The notes: generated from the sequence alone by a model not told the origin. Shown: positions 1 to 9,828, numbered from the stretch's first letter. The stretch is 64,000 nt of DNA from Vibrio ruber DSM 16370 (GCF_900163965.1 NZ_FULE01000046.1:99423-163422), one strand, 5' to 3'. A program made the numbers and translations.

Positions 1-1
1 T

Positions 2-1177
2 CAAAGGCACGATATCCTAAGAACCAGTTTCCTGATGTCGGATTCCGGCGAGAAATTGCAATTGGTTCATCAAGAAGTTGTTCTGCCGTTTCAGGAGCTA
101 GATTGGTCTAATCTTGAGCAATCTGAGCAAGAACAAAGTTTTGAACGCTGGCTCGATGAAGATCGACACTCAGGCTTTTTCTTCGAAAAAGCTCCGTTAT
201 TACGTGTTCAATTGATTCGGTTTTCTACCTCCTCGTTTAAAATGATATGGAGCTTTCATCATGCCCTATTGGATGGTTGGTCCGTTGATATTATTAAGCG
301 TGAACTAGTATCGTTTTACGACCAATTTGCAAGCCAGCAACAACCGGATGTAACACTAGGGTATCCCTATTACCGTTATATTCAATGGCTACGAGACAAA
401 GTTGCAGATCAGAAAGATAGCCGAAAGTATTGGCAAGACTATTTAGCAGGGAAAGAGCAATATACGCCTTATCCCGCATTGATGAAGCCGTCCGCAGATG
501 ACCAGAATTCACATGATTTTCTCCCTGCATATCATACGGTTGAGTTACTGGATTTGTTTTGTCTGAACCAACTGGAATCATTTGCACGGACTCAGCAAGT
601 TACATTGAATGTAATTTTTCAGGCGGCCTGGGCATTATTACTCAGATTTTACTCAAATGAGGATGATGTACTTTTTTCTACTGTTGTTGCTGGACGTCCG
701 TCGGAGCTGGATGGCTGTGATCAGATGGTGGGCTCTTTCTTCCAAGCTTTACCTGTTCGGATTCAAATGTCTTCACACTATGAAAAATCGGTGTGGCTAA
801 AAGCATTACATCTCAATCAGATTTCTATGGAAGAACATAAATATGTCGGGCCAATGGTTATTCAGGATTGTAGCCAACTACCTGAAAATACTCATTATTC
901 CAGTCAGACAATTCTAGTATTCCAGAAGTTTTCTGAAGAAACTAGTGAAGTCGATAGTTTAAATTCATCACATTGGCTCCATCGTCAGCCGGGAGCATCA
1001 CTGCTGCATATTTCTTTAATTCCTCAAGATGAAACCATACAAGCCTATATACGTTATGACAGAAATAGTTATAGCCCTGAGTCTCTTAATAAAATAATGG
1101 AAAAATATAAGGATATAATATCTATTTTATCAATAGAAGGGGTTGAATATTTAGCTGATACCAGAATATTTGATTGA
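2..1177 (+). CDS. Nonribosomal peptide synthetase condensation domain (5'-truncated by window edge)
   Basis: The reading frame is open from base 2, so the gene enters from outside the window. The first visible residues (RHDILRTSF) are the conserved early motif of condensation domains, and the catalytic HHxxxDG motif follows as HHALLDG. Roughly 390 residues, the usual length of one condensation domain, lead straight to the stop. No adenylation, carrier or thioesterase domain follows, so this is either a terminal condensation domain of a larger synthetase or a nearly complete free-standing one. In known systems such domains form amide or ester bonds between carrier-bound acyl chains. The P450, tRNA synthetase and thioesterase downstream on the same strand support a secondary-metabolite cluster. 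An internal ATG at 35 is not the true start. Confidence 0.88.
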   Translation, partial: QRHDILRTSFLMSDSGEKLQLVHQEVVLPFQELDWSNLEQSEQEQSFERWLDEDRHSGFFFEKAPLLRVQLIRFSTSSFKMIWSFHHALLDGWSVDIIKRELVSFYDQFASQQQPDVTLGYPYYRYIQWLRDKVADQKDSRKYWQDYLAGKEQYTPYPALMKPSADDQNSHDFLPAYHTVELLDLFCLNQLESFARTQQVTLNVIFQAAWALLLRFYSNEDDVLFSTVVAGRPSELDGCDQMVGSFFQALPVRIQMSSHYEKSVWLKALHLNQISMEEHKYVGPMVIQDCSQLPENTHYSSQTILVFQKFSEETSEVDSLNSSHWLHRQPGASLLHISLIPQDETIQAYIRYDRNSYSPESLNKIMEKYKDIISILSIEGVEYLADTRIFD

Positions 1178-1308
1178 TAAAACCAGATAATGCTGAATGT
1201 TGATGTCTTTTATTATTCATTTAAACCAGAAATGAAATGAGAGATGTTTAGATAATTATTCAATGAATGAATAATATTAAATATATTGATGACAATGAGA
1301 GGAACACT

Positions 1309-2523
1309 ATGAATACCCAAATTCTTAATGAATTGATTTTTAACCCGACAGATAAAGATTTCTTATATAACCCATATCCATTTTATCGATGCTTAAGATG
1401 TGAAGATCCAATACATTATTCTTCTTTGGGGTTTTGGTTGGTGACTCGCCACAAAGATATTGAAGATGTACTGAGGAATAAATTTTTTGGTAAAAACTTC
1501 GGCGCAGTACTCGAAAAACAACTAAATACAAAAATAGCAGATGAACCTGCATTGAAGATGATTAATTTACAGGTTCTAATGTCCAATCCTCCGGCTCACA
1601 CCAGGTTGCGAAAACTCATCATGACAGCTTTTGTTTCCAGTTCAATCAAGAAGCTACAGCCCATGATTGAAGAAACAGCCAACATGCTGATTGATCGGGT
1701 TGAGGCTGAAGGCAGTATGGACATTATGAAAAATTATGCTGAACGGCTTCCATTGATGGTCATTTGCAAAATGTTAGGGATTGATGCAGAAGCTGATATG
1801 GATTTTTTTGTCAGTCGGATTCCCAGTCGGTTGTTGGATTTAAAACCAGTTTCTCGTGAGGAACTTGATGAGATAAATCAGGATGTTATTGAGTTAAGTG
1901 CCTATATTAAAAAGCTGTGTGATGAACGTCGGGTGTCTCCTAAAGACGATTTAATTACCCATATGGTTCATGCCCGTGAAGATGGTGATATCTTATCTGA
2001 TGATGAACTTGTTGCAAATATTATGTTAACACTGGGAGCTGGTTACGAGACCACAACATCACTGATCTCAAATGCGTTGCTGTTGTTGTTCCGTCACAAG
2101 GAGAGCCTTGAACAAATTAAAGCTGACCCTTCGTTAACTGCGAATGCAATCGAAGAAGCATTACGATATGAGCCTCCGGTACAGATTGCCGCGAGAACTG
2201 CTTTAGAAGATACATCTATTGATGGTCAAGTGATAAAAAAAGGAGAAACAGTGATCCTTGTTCTTTCTTCAGCAAACAGAGATGAAGAGGTTTATTCCAA
2301 CCCAGATATTTTTGATATTTACCGGGAAAATATTCGTCCAATCTCATTTGGTGGCGGTGCCCACCTCTGCTTAGGGGCGCAACTTTCCCGTGTTGAATCA
2401 GCAATTGCTATTAATACAATATTAAAGAGATTGCCTCATCTCTCTTTAGATGATGTTGAACAGCCGAATTGGTCGTTACAATTTACAAGACGTATATTAA
2501 ATAATTTAATTGCTCATTGGTAA
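1309..2523 (+). CDS. Cytochrome P450 tailoring enzyme
   Basis: A bacterial class I P450 of 404 aa. The haem-binding loop FGGGAHLCLG (ligand Cys about 354) is present, as are the oxygen-activation helix motif AGYETT (from Ala 244) and the ExxR helix in EEALRYEPP. No membrane anchor is seen, as expected for a soluble bacterial P450 that needs ferredoxin partners, which are not in this window. I chose the ATG at 1309 because GAGAGGA lies 6 bases upstream; an in-frame ATG at 1267 has no good ribosome site. The position directly after the condensation domain suggests hydroxylation or another oxidation of the peptide product or of a carrier-bound amino acid. The substrate cannot be read from sequence. 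Confidence 0.93.
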   Translation: MNTQILNELIFNPTDKDFLYNPYPFYRCLRCEDPIHYSSLGFWLVTRHKDIEDVLRNKFFGKNFGAVLEKQLNTKIADEPALKMINLQVLMSNPPAHTRLRKLIMTAFVSSSIKKLQPMIEETANMLIDRVEAEGSMDIMKNYAERLPLMVICKMLGIDAEADMDFFVSRIPSRLLDLKPVSREELDEINQDVIELSAYIKKLCDERRVSPKDDLITHMVHAREDGDILSDDELVANIMLTLGAGYETTTSLISNALLLLFRHKESLEQIKADPSLTANAIEEALRYEPPVQIAARTALEDTSIDGQVIKKGETVILVLSSANRDEEVYSNPDIFDIYRENIRPISFGGGAHLCLGAQLSRVESAIAINTILKRLPHLSLDDVEQPNWSLQFTRRILNNLIAHW

Positions 2524-2979
2524 AGCATGAACCATTATGAAGATAAAGAATATCCCAATTGACTTCAATTTGGTATAAACTGTTTGTTTCATCATAAATT
2601 GGAAGTCCTCTCATTTGATGCTAGGCTTGTAAGCTCTTCGGATGAAATAGAAAAATTTATAATTTTTATGGGACATTAATGGTTGTTTTACCAACAATGG
2701 TAGCTTGAGTGGTATCCTATTTATCTGGACATAAGAGGTCTCTGAAATATAAATGATAAAACTCATATTATTTGTTGAGCTTATAATTGGTTTTGTAAAC
2801 CGTTAGAATCTGGTTTCACTGTAGTACAACTATCACTGTTGCTGTTCAATGGTAGTGACTTCCTATTTTATTGAGAATGATCTTTATTAAGAATATCTAA
2901 TATAAAACTCTGTGTTAGCATCTAAATTAGATATTTGTTCTGTCTTTGTCATAGTTTTTATTGAAGGAAATTTTAAATC
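2524..2979. other. AT-rich intergenic region between P450 and thrS-like gene
   Basis: About 450 bases without a plausible gene on either strand. It presumably holds the promoter of the synthetase gene, but I see no clear -35/-10 pair or strong terminator. An AAGGAAA ribosome site sits just before the next start. Confidence 0.5.
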
Positions 2980-4935
2980 ATGCCTGTTATCACATTTCCC
3001 AATGGAGAAAAAAGAGCATTCCCGGAGCCCGTCTCGGTTTTGGATATTGCTAGAAGTATTAGCCCAAGTTTAGCTAAATCTGCAGTTGCCGGGCAGGTGA
3101 ATGATCAGTTTGTCGATCTCTGTGAACTGATTACCGATGACTCAACGGTACGTTTGATCAAAGATAAAGATCCTGAAGGAATTGAAATAATTCGTCATTC
3201 ATTTGCCCATATGATAGGTCAAGCTGTTAAGCAACTATACCCAGAGGCTAAAATGGCAATCGGTCCGGTGATTCAGGATGGCTTTTACTATGATATTGAG
3301 CATGACCCCTTTACGACAGATGATATAGAAACGATTGAAGCGCTTATCCGAAATTTAGTGAAGAAAAATTACGATGTGATTCGGAAAAGAGTCACTGTAG
3401 ATGAAGCGATTCAAGTATTCACTGAACGGAATGAACCTTATAAAGTGGAAATTATTCAAGAACTGGATAAAAGCATTACACATGTAAATCTATATATTCA
3501 TGAAGAATATATAGATATGTGTCGGGGACCTCATGTACCGAACACTCGCTTCTTGCGCCACTTCAAATTGCTGAGAGTATCCAGTGCATACTGGAGAGGT
3601 GATTCAAGCAAACAGTCATTGCAGCGCATTTATGGTACAGCCTGGAACACTCAGGATGAACTGGAAGGGTATTTACATGCCTTAAAAGAATCAGAGAAGA
3701 ATGATCACCGGAATATTGGTCGGCGACTTGACCTTTTTCATATGCAGGAAGAAGCTCCGGGGATGGTTTTTTGGCATCCGAGAGGATGGCGTATTAATAA
3801 GACAATTGTCAATTATGTAAGTGAACGGTTAGAAACATTTAACTATGATGAGATTCATACACCACAGTTAGTTGACAAGAATTTATGGAAGAAATCTGGG
3901 CATTCGGATAAGTATTCTGAAAATATGTTTGTAACTCATATTGATGGACGAGAATATGCAGTAAAACCGATGAATTGCCCTTGCCATATTCAGGTGTTTA
4001 ATGATGGTCTGAAAAGCTATAAAGATTTACCGATCCGATATGCTGAGTTTGGATGCTGCCATCGCTATGAACCGTCTGGTAGTTTACGAGGTTTGATGCG
4101 TGTCAGATCAATGGTTCAGGATGACGGACATATTTTCTGCCAAGAGAAACAAATTCTTTCTGAAGTCGCTTTATTCACTTCTCAGGTGTTTCAGGTATAT
4201 CAGGACTTCGGTTTTGAAGATAAAAACGTATCGATAAAAATTGCAACTCGTCCGGAAAAAAGAATTGGTTTAGATGAAGTTTGGGATCGAGCTGAAGCAA
4301 TGTTGCAGGATGCTGTTACAAAAGCTGGTTTCGATTACGAGATACTTCCGGGAGAAGGGGCATTTTATGGACCTAAAGTTGAGTTCCATTTGAAAGATCG
4401 TATGGGACGGGAATGGCAATGTGGAACGGTTCAGTTAGATTACATGGTTCCTGAGCGTCTGGGGGCTGGTTTTATTAATGAAGAAGGTAATAAAGAAGTG
4501 CCAGTAATGTTACATCGGGCAATGTTAGGATCGGTCGAGCGTTTTATTGCTATTCTGATTGAACATTATGCAGGAGCGCTTCCAACATGGCTGGCTCCAC
4601 ATCAGCTTGTGATTATGAATATATCTGAGAAGCAATCAGATTATTGTCAGGCATTATATGAAACACTTAAGAAACAAGGAATTAAAGCTAAATTAGATAT
4701 TCGAAATGAAAAAATCGGGTATAAAATTCGTGAAAACACGTTGAAAAAAATTCCTTACTTAGTTGTTATTGGTGATGCCGAAGTTGAAAGTAATCAGGTA
4801 TCTTTACGGATCAATACTGGCGAAGACTTAGGAAGAATAGATATTTCAAAATTAATTAGTATTGTCTCTGATGATATTAAATTGAAACACCGTTCCCCAT
4901 TAGTTGCTTTGGATGAGCAATTAGTAGCTATATAA
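2980..4935 (+). CDS. Second threonyl-tRNA synthetase, probable self-resistance copy
   Basis: A full-length (651 aa) class II threonyl-tRNA synthetase. In order it has an N-terminal TGS domain (about 1-62), an editing domain with HSFAH (HxxxH) and CRGPH motifs, the catalytic core and a C-terminal anticodon-binding domain. The zinc ligands are present: Cys 333 in MNCPCH, the His of DDGHIF and the His of VMLHRA. It is embedded in a secondary-metabolite cluster. Established parallels are the resistant ThrRS of the borrelidin (BorO) and obafluorin (ObaO) clusters, so immunity to a ThrRS-inhibiting product is the natural reading. Differences from the E. coli enzyme as I remember it: MNCPGH is MNCPCH here, FGSCHRN is FGCCHRY, and the Leu at E. 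coli 489 (linked to borrelidin sensitivity) aligns with Val 490. It could instead be the only thrS, but housekeeping thrS normally lies in a thrS-infC-rplT context, absent here. Confidence 0.85.
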   Translation: MPVITFPNGEKRAFPEPVSVLDIARSISPSLAKSAVAGQVNDQFVDLCELITDDSTVRLIKDKDPEGIEIIRHSFAHMIGQAVKQLYPEAKMAIGPVIQDGFYYDIEHDPFTTDDIETIEALIRNLVKKNYDVIRKRVTVDEAIQVFTERNEPYKVEIIQELDKSITHVNLYIHEEYIDMCRGPHVPNTRFLRHFKLLRVSSAYWRGDSSKQSLQRIYGTAWNTQDELEGYLHALKESEKNDHRNIGRRLDLFHMQEEAPGMVFWHPRGWRINKTIVNYVSERLETFNYDEIHTPQLVDKNLWKKSGHSDKYSENMFVTHIDGREYAVKPMNCPCHIQVFNDGLKSYKDLPIRYAEFGCCHRYEPSGSLRGLMRVRSMVQDDGHIFCQEKQILSEVALFTSQVFQVYQDFGFEDKNVSIKIATRPEKRIGLDEVWDRAEAMLQDAVTKAGFDYEILPGEGAFYGPKVEFHLKDRMGREWQCGTVQLDYMVPERLGAGFINEEGNKEVPVMLHRAMLGSVERFIAILIEHYAGALPTWLAPHQLVIMNISEKQSDYCQALYETLKKQGIKAKLDIRNEKIGYKIRENTLKKIPYLVVIGDAEVESNQVSLRINTGEDLGRIDISKLISIVSDDIKLKHRSPLVALDEQLVAI

Positions 4936-4948
4936 ATATTATTTTCTA

Positions 4949-4986
4949 TTATAACCTAAAAGATTTGGCAATCTGTTAGGTTATAA
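4949..4986 (+). terminator. Strong hairpin between ThrRS and thioesterase genes
   Basis: TTATAACCTAA and TTAGGTTATAA form a perfect 11-bp stem, and an inner AGATT/AATCT stem caps it around a TGGC loop. It starts 14 bases after the synthetase stop and ends 18 bases before the thioesterase start. There is no good T-tract, so it may attenuate or stabilise the transcript rather than fully terminate it. Confidence 0.6.
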
Positions 4987-5004
4987 TTTGGTTAGGTTTA
5001 GGAT

Positions 5005-5769
5005 ATGGATTTAAATATAGATGATAGATGGTTGTATTGCCCCAAAAAAAATAAAGATGCAGAAAAAAGGATATTTATTTTTCCACATGCAGGTGGTACG
5101 GCTCAAGGATATAAAAAATGGGCAGAAGTATTATTTGAGAGAAATAATGTTGAAGTTTGTATCGTTCAACTTCCCGGACGTGCTGAACGGATGCATGAAG
5201 AACATGTAGTGCATATGCCTAGTTTAGTCAATGGACTTTTAGAATCAATCCAACATTTCTTGGACAAACCATATATATGTTTTGGACATAGTCTGGGATG
5301 TTTGGTTTGTTTTGAATTAATGAAGGAGATAAGAAGTAAAAGTCTTAGAATGGCTGAGCTCATGATACTTTCTGCGAAACGTGCTCCTCATTTACCTCGC
5401 CAATATGATAAGATCTCCAGTCAGTCAAAATTAGATCTTGTTCGTACACTGAAGACATTTGATGGTACACCTTCATTTATTTTAGATGATGATGATCTAC
5501 TAAATATACTGTTGCCTATTATGCGGAATGATTTTTTATTAGATGAATCATATATATATAATGATTCAGAATCCCTAGATATTCCATTGATGATATTAGG
5601 TGCAGATAAAGACTTGCTAGCTAGTCAATCAGAATTGCTAGCTTGGGAAAAACATACATTAAATAAATTTAACTATAAAATATATAGTGGTTCTCATTTT
5701 TATATATTTGAACATGAAGATGAAATACTAAATTTAATGAGTGAGGTTATTAATGAAAATCATATTTAA
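5005..5769 (+). CDS. Type II thioesterase (NRPS-associated)
   Basis: A 254-aa alpha/beta hydrolase of the stand-alone thioesterase II family. It shows the early FPHAGG loop (oxyanion region), QLPGRAER, the nucleophile elbow GHSLG (Ser 96), a GADKD segment expected to hold the acidic residue, and a late GSH (His 231) that completes the triad. These enzymes clear stalled or wrong acyl groups from carrier proteins of NRPS/PKS lines. This fits its place as the last gene of the cluster end seen here. The ribosome site is weak (TTAGGAT) and a hairpin lies upstream, so expression may be lower than that of the genes before it. Confidence 0.92.
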   Translation: MDLNIDDRWLYCPKKNKDAEKRIFIFPHAGGTAQGYKKWAEVLFERNNVEVCIVQLPGRAERMHEEHVVHMPSLVNGLLESIQHFLDKPYICFGHSLGCLVCFELMKEIRSKSLRMAELMILSAKRAPHLPRQYDKISSQSKLDLVRTLKTFDGTPSFILDDDDLLNILLPIMRNDFLLDESYIYNDSESLDIPLMILGADKDLLASQSELLAWEKHTLNKFNYKIYSGSHFYIFEHEDEILNLMSEVINENHI

Positions 5770-6442
5770 TGAACAAGGGGCTGTTGACCTTTCATGATGA
5801 CTTTGAGCAGTATGGTAAAGGGTTATAATTTGTAATAAATTAACAACTCCATGCCAAAACTAATGCTAACTGATATGGTGGTAAAGCGGCTTCAGGTGAT
5901 GAGAGCACAGGCCGCATATATAATAAATCCGAACACAGAATGATTTTTGAACACTACCTGAGTGTCCATCGCATTTAGCATCCTCGCTGCGAACATTCAC
6001 CCACACAGGAGTGGTTGCGAAGTATCATAAAAGATGAATGTGGCAAGTTAATCGTCAAGCGAGTCGAAGATATGGGGTTGGATGACGTAGGCTCTGAATG
6101 GGCCTTGTTTTATAGAAATTTAAAGCTTGATTACGACATGGCCAGTTGTCTGGCCATTGGTGGTATCCTCAATATATTGAGGGACTTCATTTAACGTAAT
6201 TTCGGTGCAAGTTTGCTCAAAATAACTAGTCGATAATAATTCAGCAATTTTTTCCTAGGCGGTAATCCGTCTGCCATGTGGACAGTTCACGGAATCAACA
6301 CCTTACAAACGAATATTGCGCAAAATAAATGGCATCATTGTAAACACTGCTTACACCGTATGAAGGGTAAGGCAATTTTTATGATGATTCGTCACTCAAT
6401 CAGTCTGAAATGCGAGGGGAAACACAAATCAGGAATAGGGTT
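5770..6442. other. Decayed DNA with orphan coding remnants
   Basis: About 670 bases with no intact gene. One plus-strand frame without a start runs from about 5979 to a stop at 6194 and reads like protein (WLRSIIKDECGK ... GSEWALFYRNLKLDYDMASC ... NILRDFI). A second start-less frame, about 6262-6447, contains WHHCKHCLHRMKG. I do not recognise either. They look like fragments of mobile or deleted genes at the border between the NRPS cluster and the nor region. Confidence 0.4.
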
Positions 6443-6997
6443 TTAACTGACCTTAAACGTCAGAATATAGTGATCGGGGCAACCGTCGATATCAAAATCG
6501 ATCACTTCAAACCCGGCTTGCCGAACTTCATTCATCGCTTGTTGGGGTGAGACCCGGGCATTGCTGCCTTTGTAATCGACGAAAACAAATTTCGTATCGC
6601 GGGTTGTCTGCTCGCGCATTTTGAGCAAAAACGCATCACGCTCCTGAATAAAACGGTATGTGTTGGCCATGAATACGGTCTCGACATCAGCAGGAATACA
6701 TGGATCGTCGCGTTGCGATAAAATAACCCGGACATTGGCAAATGTCTCATCAGAAAACCGCTCTTGCATATAAGCTACCATATTAGGCTCACAATCAATC
6801 GCGTAGATTTTTCCCTGACGGATGATCTGTGAGAATAGATTAGAGAAGTAACCGGTGCCGGCACCGATGTCAGCGATGACTTCATGTTCTTTCAGTGCAA
6901 GGCTGCCAATGATATGGCTGGTTCTTTGCCACTCTTCGCGATTTTCACCGTCAAAGATTTCTTTTAACCGTTCTGGTTCTGCAAAACTAATATTCAT
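6443..6997 (-). CDS. Class I SAM-dependent methyltransferase
   Basis: A small (184 aa) soluble methyltransferase with the SAM-binding loop VIADIGAGTGYFS and the acidic end of beta-2 in YAIDCEPNMV, followed by the usual Rossmann-like order. The substrate is not evident; it belongs to the broad Methyltransf_25/31 type. It lies 106 bases downstream of norW on the same strand and could be the last gene of a norVW transcript, or have its own promoter in the gap. Nothing in the sequence links it directly to nitric oxide metabolism. Confidence 0.82.
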   Translation of the reverse strand: MNISFAEPERLKEIFDGENREEWQRTSHIIGSLALKEHEVIADIGAGTGYFSNLFSQIIRQGKIYAIDCEPNMVAYMQERFSDETFANVRVILSQRDDPCIPADVETVFMANTYRFIQERDAFLLKMREQTTRDTKFVFVDYKGSNARVSPQQAMNEVRQAGFEVIDFDIDGCPDHYILTFKVS

Positions 6998-7103
6998 GAT
7001 ATTTATCGACTCATAATTTATTGTATTGATTTATCTGTTCTTTTTTGGGCAGCGTATTGCTCGTGCTAACTCATTGGTTATCTGAACTCATCGGTTACCC
7101 GAA

Positions 7104-8246
7104 CTAATTACTTGCCTGAAGTTCACGCAGTAGCGGGAATGTCTGACTGACATTGTCTTGCGTCACAACGAAGCCACAGAAGCGCTGATTCTGATCATAA
7201 CCTTTTGCGACAATGCCTTGTTCGGTCATACTGATTTGCCAGCTGGCGGCCGTGTGACTGTTTCCCCCGAGCTGAATCGGATAGCGAGGTGTTTTCACTT
7301 TCGTAATCATGGGGGGAAGTGTCAGTTCACCGGTGTTAGTCAGCAACTGACTCGCCAGTACGTTGGCACTGAGCACAATCGGTTGTAAAAATGCCATGAC
7401 CTGACCATTAATCTCAGCGCAGTCACCAAGCGCATAAATATCATCAACTGATGTTTTCATCTGCTTATCGACCACAATCCCACGATTGACTGCTACACCG
7501 GCTTGCTGTGCCAGCGCCGTATTAGGGATGATTCCGGCGGCAGAGATGATGCAGTCTGCCTGATATCGTGATCCCTGGCTGGTCACTGCGATGAGGCCAC
7601 TTGCACCGTGTTCGACCGAGACCACATAGTCGAGACAGGCAATGTTTACCCCATCATGACGTAACTGTTTTTCAAGTGCTGTTGCAACAAAAGCAGGCAT
7701 CAGGTTTTCCATCAGGTGAGCACTGGGTTCGACAATCTGTACCTGCTTACCGCTGGCACACAGATCCATTGCCAGCTCTGTACCGATCAGGCCACCGCCC
7801 ATAATCACAATACGTTGGGCTCGGGCGATCCGGTGCTGTGATGTCCGGTATTCTGCCAGACTGTTCAGAGTCATCACTTGATTCACCGCGTCTCCGTGCA
7901 ATTTCGGAATAAATGAGCTGCCGCCGGTTGCCAGTACCAGCTTAGAAAAATGATAACGGCTCCCGTTGGCCGTGATTGTGTGAGTGTTCGGATCAATTTC
8001 ATCAACTCTGGTATTCGCGAAGAGCTCAATTTGATGCTGCATTGCAAATGCTTGTCCCTTGGCCGATATCAGGTCATCGGCGGTCTGCTGGCGGGTAAAC
8101 ACATGGCTCAGATCCGGTTTGTTGTACTCGTCGCCACTATCGGCGGTAAACAACTGGATCGGCAGATCGCTATTTTTACGCCGTAATGTTTTGACCAGTT
8201 GGTAAGCGGCAAAGCCGCTACCAATAATAATCAGCGGAGCATTCAT
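7104..8246 (-). CDS. norW: Nitric oxide reductase flavorubredoxin reductase
   Basis: A 380-aa FAD- and NADH-dependent oxidoreductase. The FAD-binding glycine motif IIIGSGFAAYQ is at the N-terminus, a second dinucleotide motif IVIMGGGLIGTE lies mid-protein, and DDIYALGDCAE is the conserved C-terminal FAD segment. It passes electrons from NADH to the rubredoxin domain of NorV. Its start codon shares a base with the norV stop (8246), indicating translational coupling in the norVW operon. The length matches E. coli NorW (about 377 aa). Confidence 0.94.
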   Translation of the reverse strand: MNAPLIIIGSGFAAYQLVKTLRRKNSDLPIQLFTADSGDEYNKPDLSHVFTRQQTADDLISAKGQAFAMQHQIELFANTRVDEIDPNTHTITANGSRYHFSKLVLATGGSSFIPKLHGDAVNQVMTLNSLAEYRTSQHRIARAQRIVIMGGGLIGTELAMDLCASGKQVQIVEPSAHLMENLMPAFVATALEKQLRHDGVNIACLDYVVSVEHGASGLIAVTSQGSRYQADCIISAAGIIPNTALAQQAGVAVNRGIVVDKQMKTSVDDIYALGDCAEINGQVMAFLQPIVLSANVLASQLLTNTGELTLPPMITKVKTPRYPIQLGGNSHTAASWQISMTEQGIVAKGYDQNQRFCGFVVTQDNVSQTFPLLRELQASN

Positions 8247-9718
8247 TAAGCAGCCTCCTGACCATTGTTCCCGTGTTCAACAAACACCTCTTTGCCTAAA
8301 TGGCATTCAGGGCAAAGAAAATAGTCCGGTACGTCGTCCCATGGGGTGCCCGGAGCGACTCCCTGATTGGGTTCACCGAGAGCCGGGTCGTAAACCCAGT
8401 TACAAACCGTACAGATCATACACTGGCAATCCGCCGGGTGTGAATCGGCTACCGGCGGTGTCGCGCTTTCAGTTGGTTCGGCAGCTGTCTGTCCGGGAGA
8501 TTGTGTGACCAGTCCTTCATTGCTCAGTGCCCACAACTTCGCAACCTGACGGCCATGTTCACGGCAGGCACGCATGGCTTGACCGTCGGGACGCCACTTG
8601 GTTTTCAGGCTTAACGCGGTTTCAAATCCGGCATCGGTTAAACGCGCATGGATACGGTCAACGGCACCGCCATTCCAGCCATAACTACCAAATGCAGCAG
8701 CTTTTTTGTTTTTGAACCGTAACCCGGTGATCTCTTCCAGCATACCGGCAATTTTGGGCATCATCACGTTATTCATGGTCGATGAGCCGACAAAGATACC
8801 CTTCGAACGAAATACATTGGCCAGAATTTCATTTTTATCATGTTTGGAGACGTTAAATACTTTTACCGCCACTTTCGGGTCAACATCGTAGAATCCCTGA
8901 GCAATCGCATCGGCCATCATCCGGGTATTGTTCGACATCGAATCGTACAGAATCGTGATCCGATCTTCTTGGTAGTGATCCGCCCACGCTAAATACTGGT
9001 GCACAATCTGAGTCGGATTATCGCGCCACACAATACCGTGAGACGTGGCGATCATATCTACCGGCAGATTAAAGCTGAGCACTTCTTTTATTTTTGCCGT
9101 GACCAGGCTGCTGAACGGGGTCAGGATATTGGAGTAGTAACGCAGACACTGCTCCATCAATTCGTTCTGATCGACTTCATCGTTAAACAGATGTTCATCG
9201 CAGTAGTGCTGACCAAAGGCATCGTTACTGAACAGCACCGCATCGCCGGTGAGATAGGTCATCATACTGTCTGGCCAGTGTAACATTGGGGCTTCAACAA
9301 AAATCAGTTGCTTGCTATTACCAATATCAAGGGTATCGCCGGTTTTAACCGTTCTGAAATCCCACTCCGGGTGATGATGGTGGCCGACAATTGAGTCTAT
9401 GGCCGCTTCAGTACAATAAATAGGAGTTCCGGGGATTTTATCCATCAGCGCAGACAACGCGCCTGAGTGATCTTCTTCAGCATGATTGACCACGATAAAG
9501 TCGATTGTGTTCAAATCGATTTCCATCTCCAGATTTTGCAGGAATTGAGTGCTGAAACGGTGATCAACCGTATCGATCAGAACGGTTTTTTCTTCGCGAA
9601 TCAGATAGCTGTTGTAGCTGGTTCCTTTGGTGATTTTATATTCTGTACCGTGAAAGTCCTGTACTTCCCAGTCACGTTGTCCAACCCAGTGAATATTATT
9701 TTTTACATGAATCGTCAT
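8246..9718 (-). CDS. norV: Anaerobic nitric oxide reductase flavorubredoxin
   Basis: A 490-aa three-part protein that reduces NO to N2O under anoxic conditions. The N-terminal metallo-beta-lactamase-like domain carries the di-iron ligand set NHAEEDH. The flavodoxin domain begins at ILYDSMSNNTRMM. The C-terminal rubredoxin domain has CTVC and CPEC iron ligands (about residues 433-480). The linker before the rubredoxin is Pro/Thr/Ala-rich. E. coli NorV is slightly shorter (about 479). It is the first gene of the operon with norW and is controlled from the sigma-54 promoter 45 bases upstream. Confidence 0.96.
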   Translation of the reverse strand: MTIHVKNNIHWVGQRDWEVQDFHGTEYKITKGTSYNSYLIREEKTVLIDTVDHRFSTQFLQNLEMEIDLNTIDFIVVNHAEEDHSGALSALMDKIPGTPIYCTEAAIDSIVGHHHHPEWDFRTVKTGDTLDIGNSKQLIFVEAPMLHWPDSMMTYLTGDAVLFSNDAFGQHYCDEHLFNDEVDQNELMEQCLRYYSNILTPFSSLVTAKIKEVLSFNLPVDMIATSHGIVWRDNPTQIVHQYLAWADHYQEDRITILYDSMSNNTRMMADAIAQGFYDVDPKVAVKVFNVSKHDKNEILANVFRSKGIFVGSSTMNNVMMPKIAGMLEEITGLRFKNKKAAAFGSYGWNGGAVDRIHARLTDAGFETALSLKTKWRPDGQAMRACREHGRQVAKLWALSNEGLVTQSPGQTAAEPTESATPPVADSHPADCQCMICTVCNWVYDPALGEPNQGVAPGTPWDDVPDYFLCPECHLGKEVFVEHGNNGQEAA

Positions 9719-9761
9719 TGTTCTCTTACCTTAAAACGGTTATCACAGTTGTTTGGATAAG

Positions 9762-9777
9762 AGCAGGTTGTGTGCCA
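9762..9777 (-). promoter_or_regulatory. Sigma-54 promoter of norVW
   Basis: The minus strand reads TGGCACACAACCTGCT. The invariant GG (-24) and GC (-12) are at the exact 12-base offset typical of RpoN promoters. Transcription would start about 30-35 bases before the norV ATG. The adjacent NorR sites make this assignment firm. Confidence 0.88.
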
Positions 9778-9828
9778 TAAAATTAATCCAATAAATATCA
9801 ATTGGTTAGTATTTATTGAATGCGGTTT

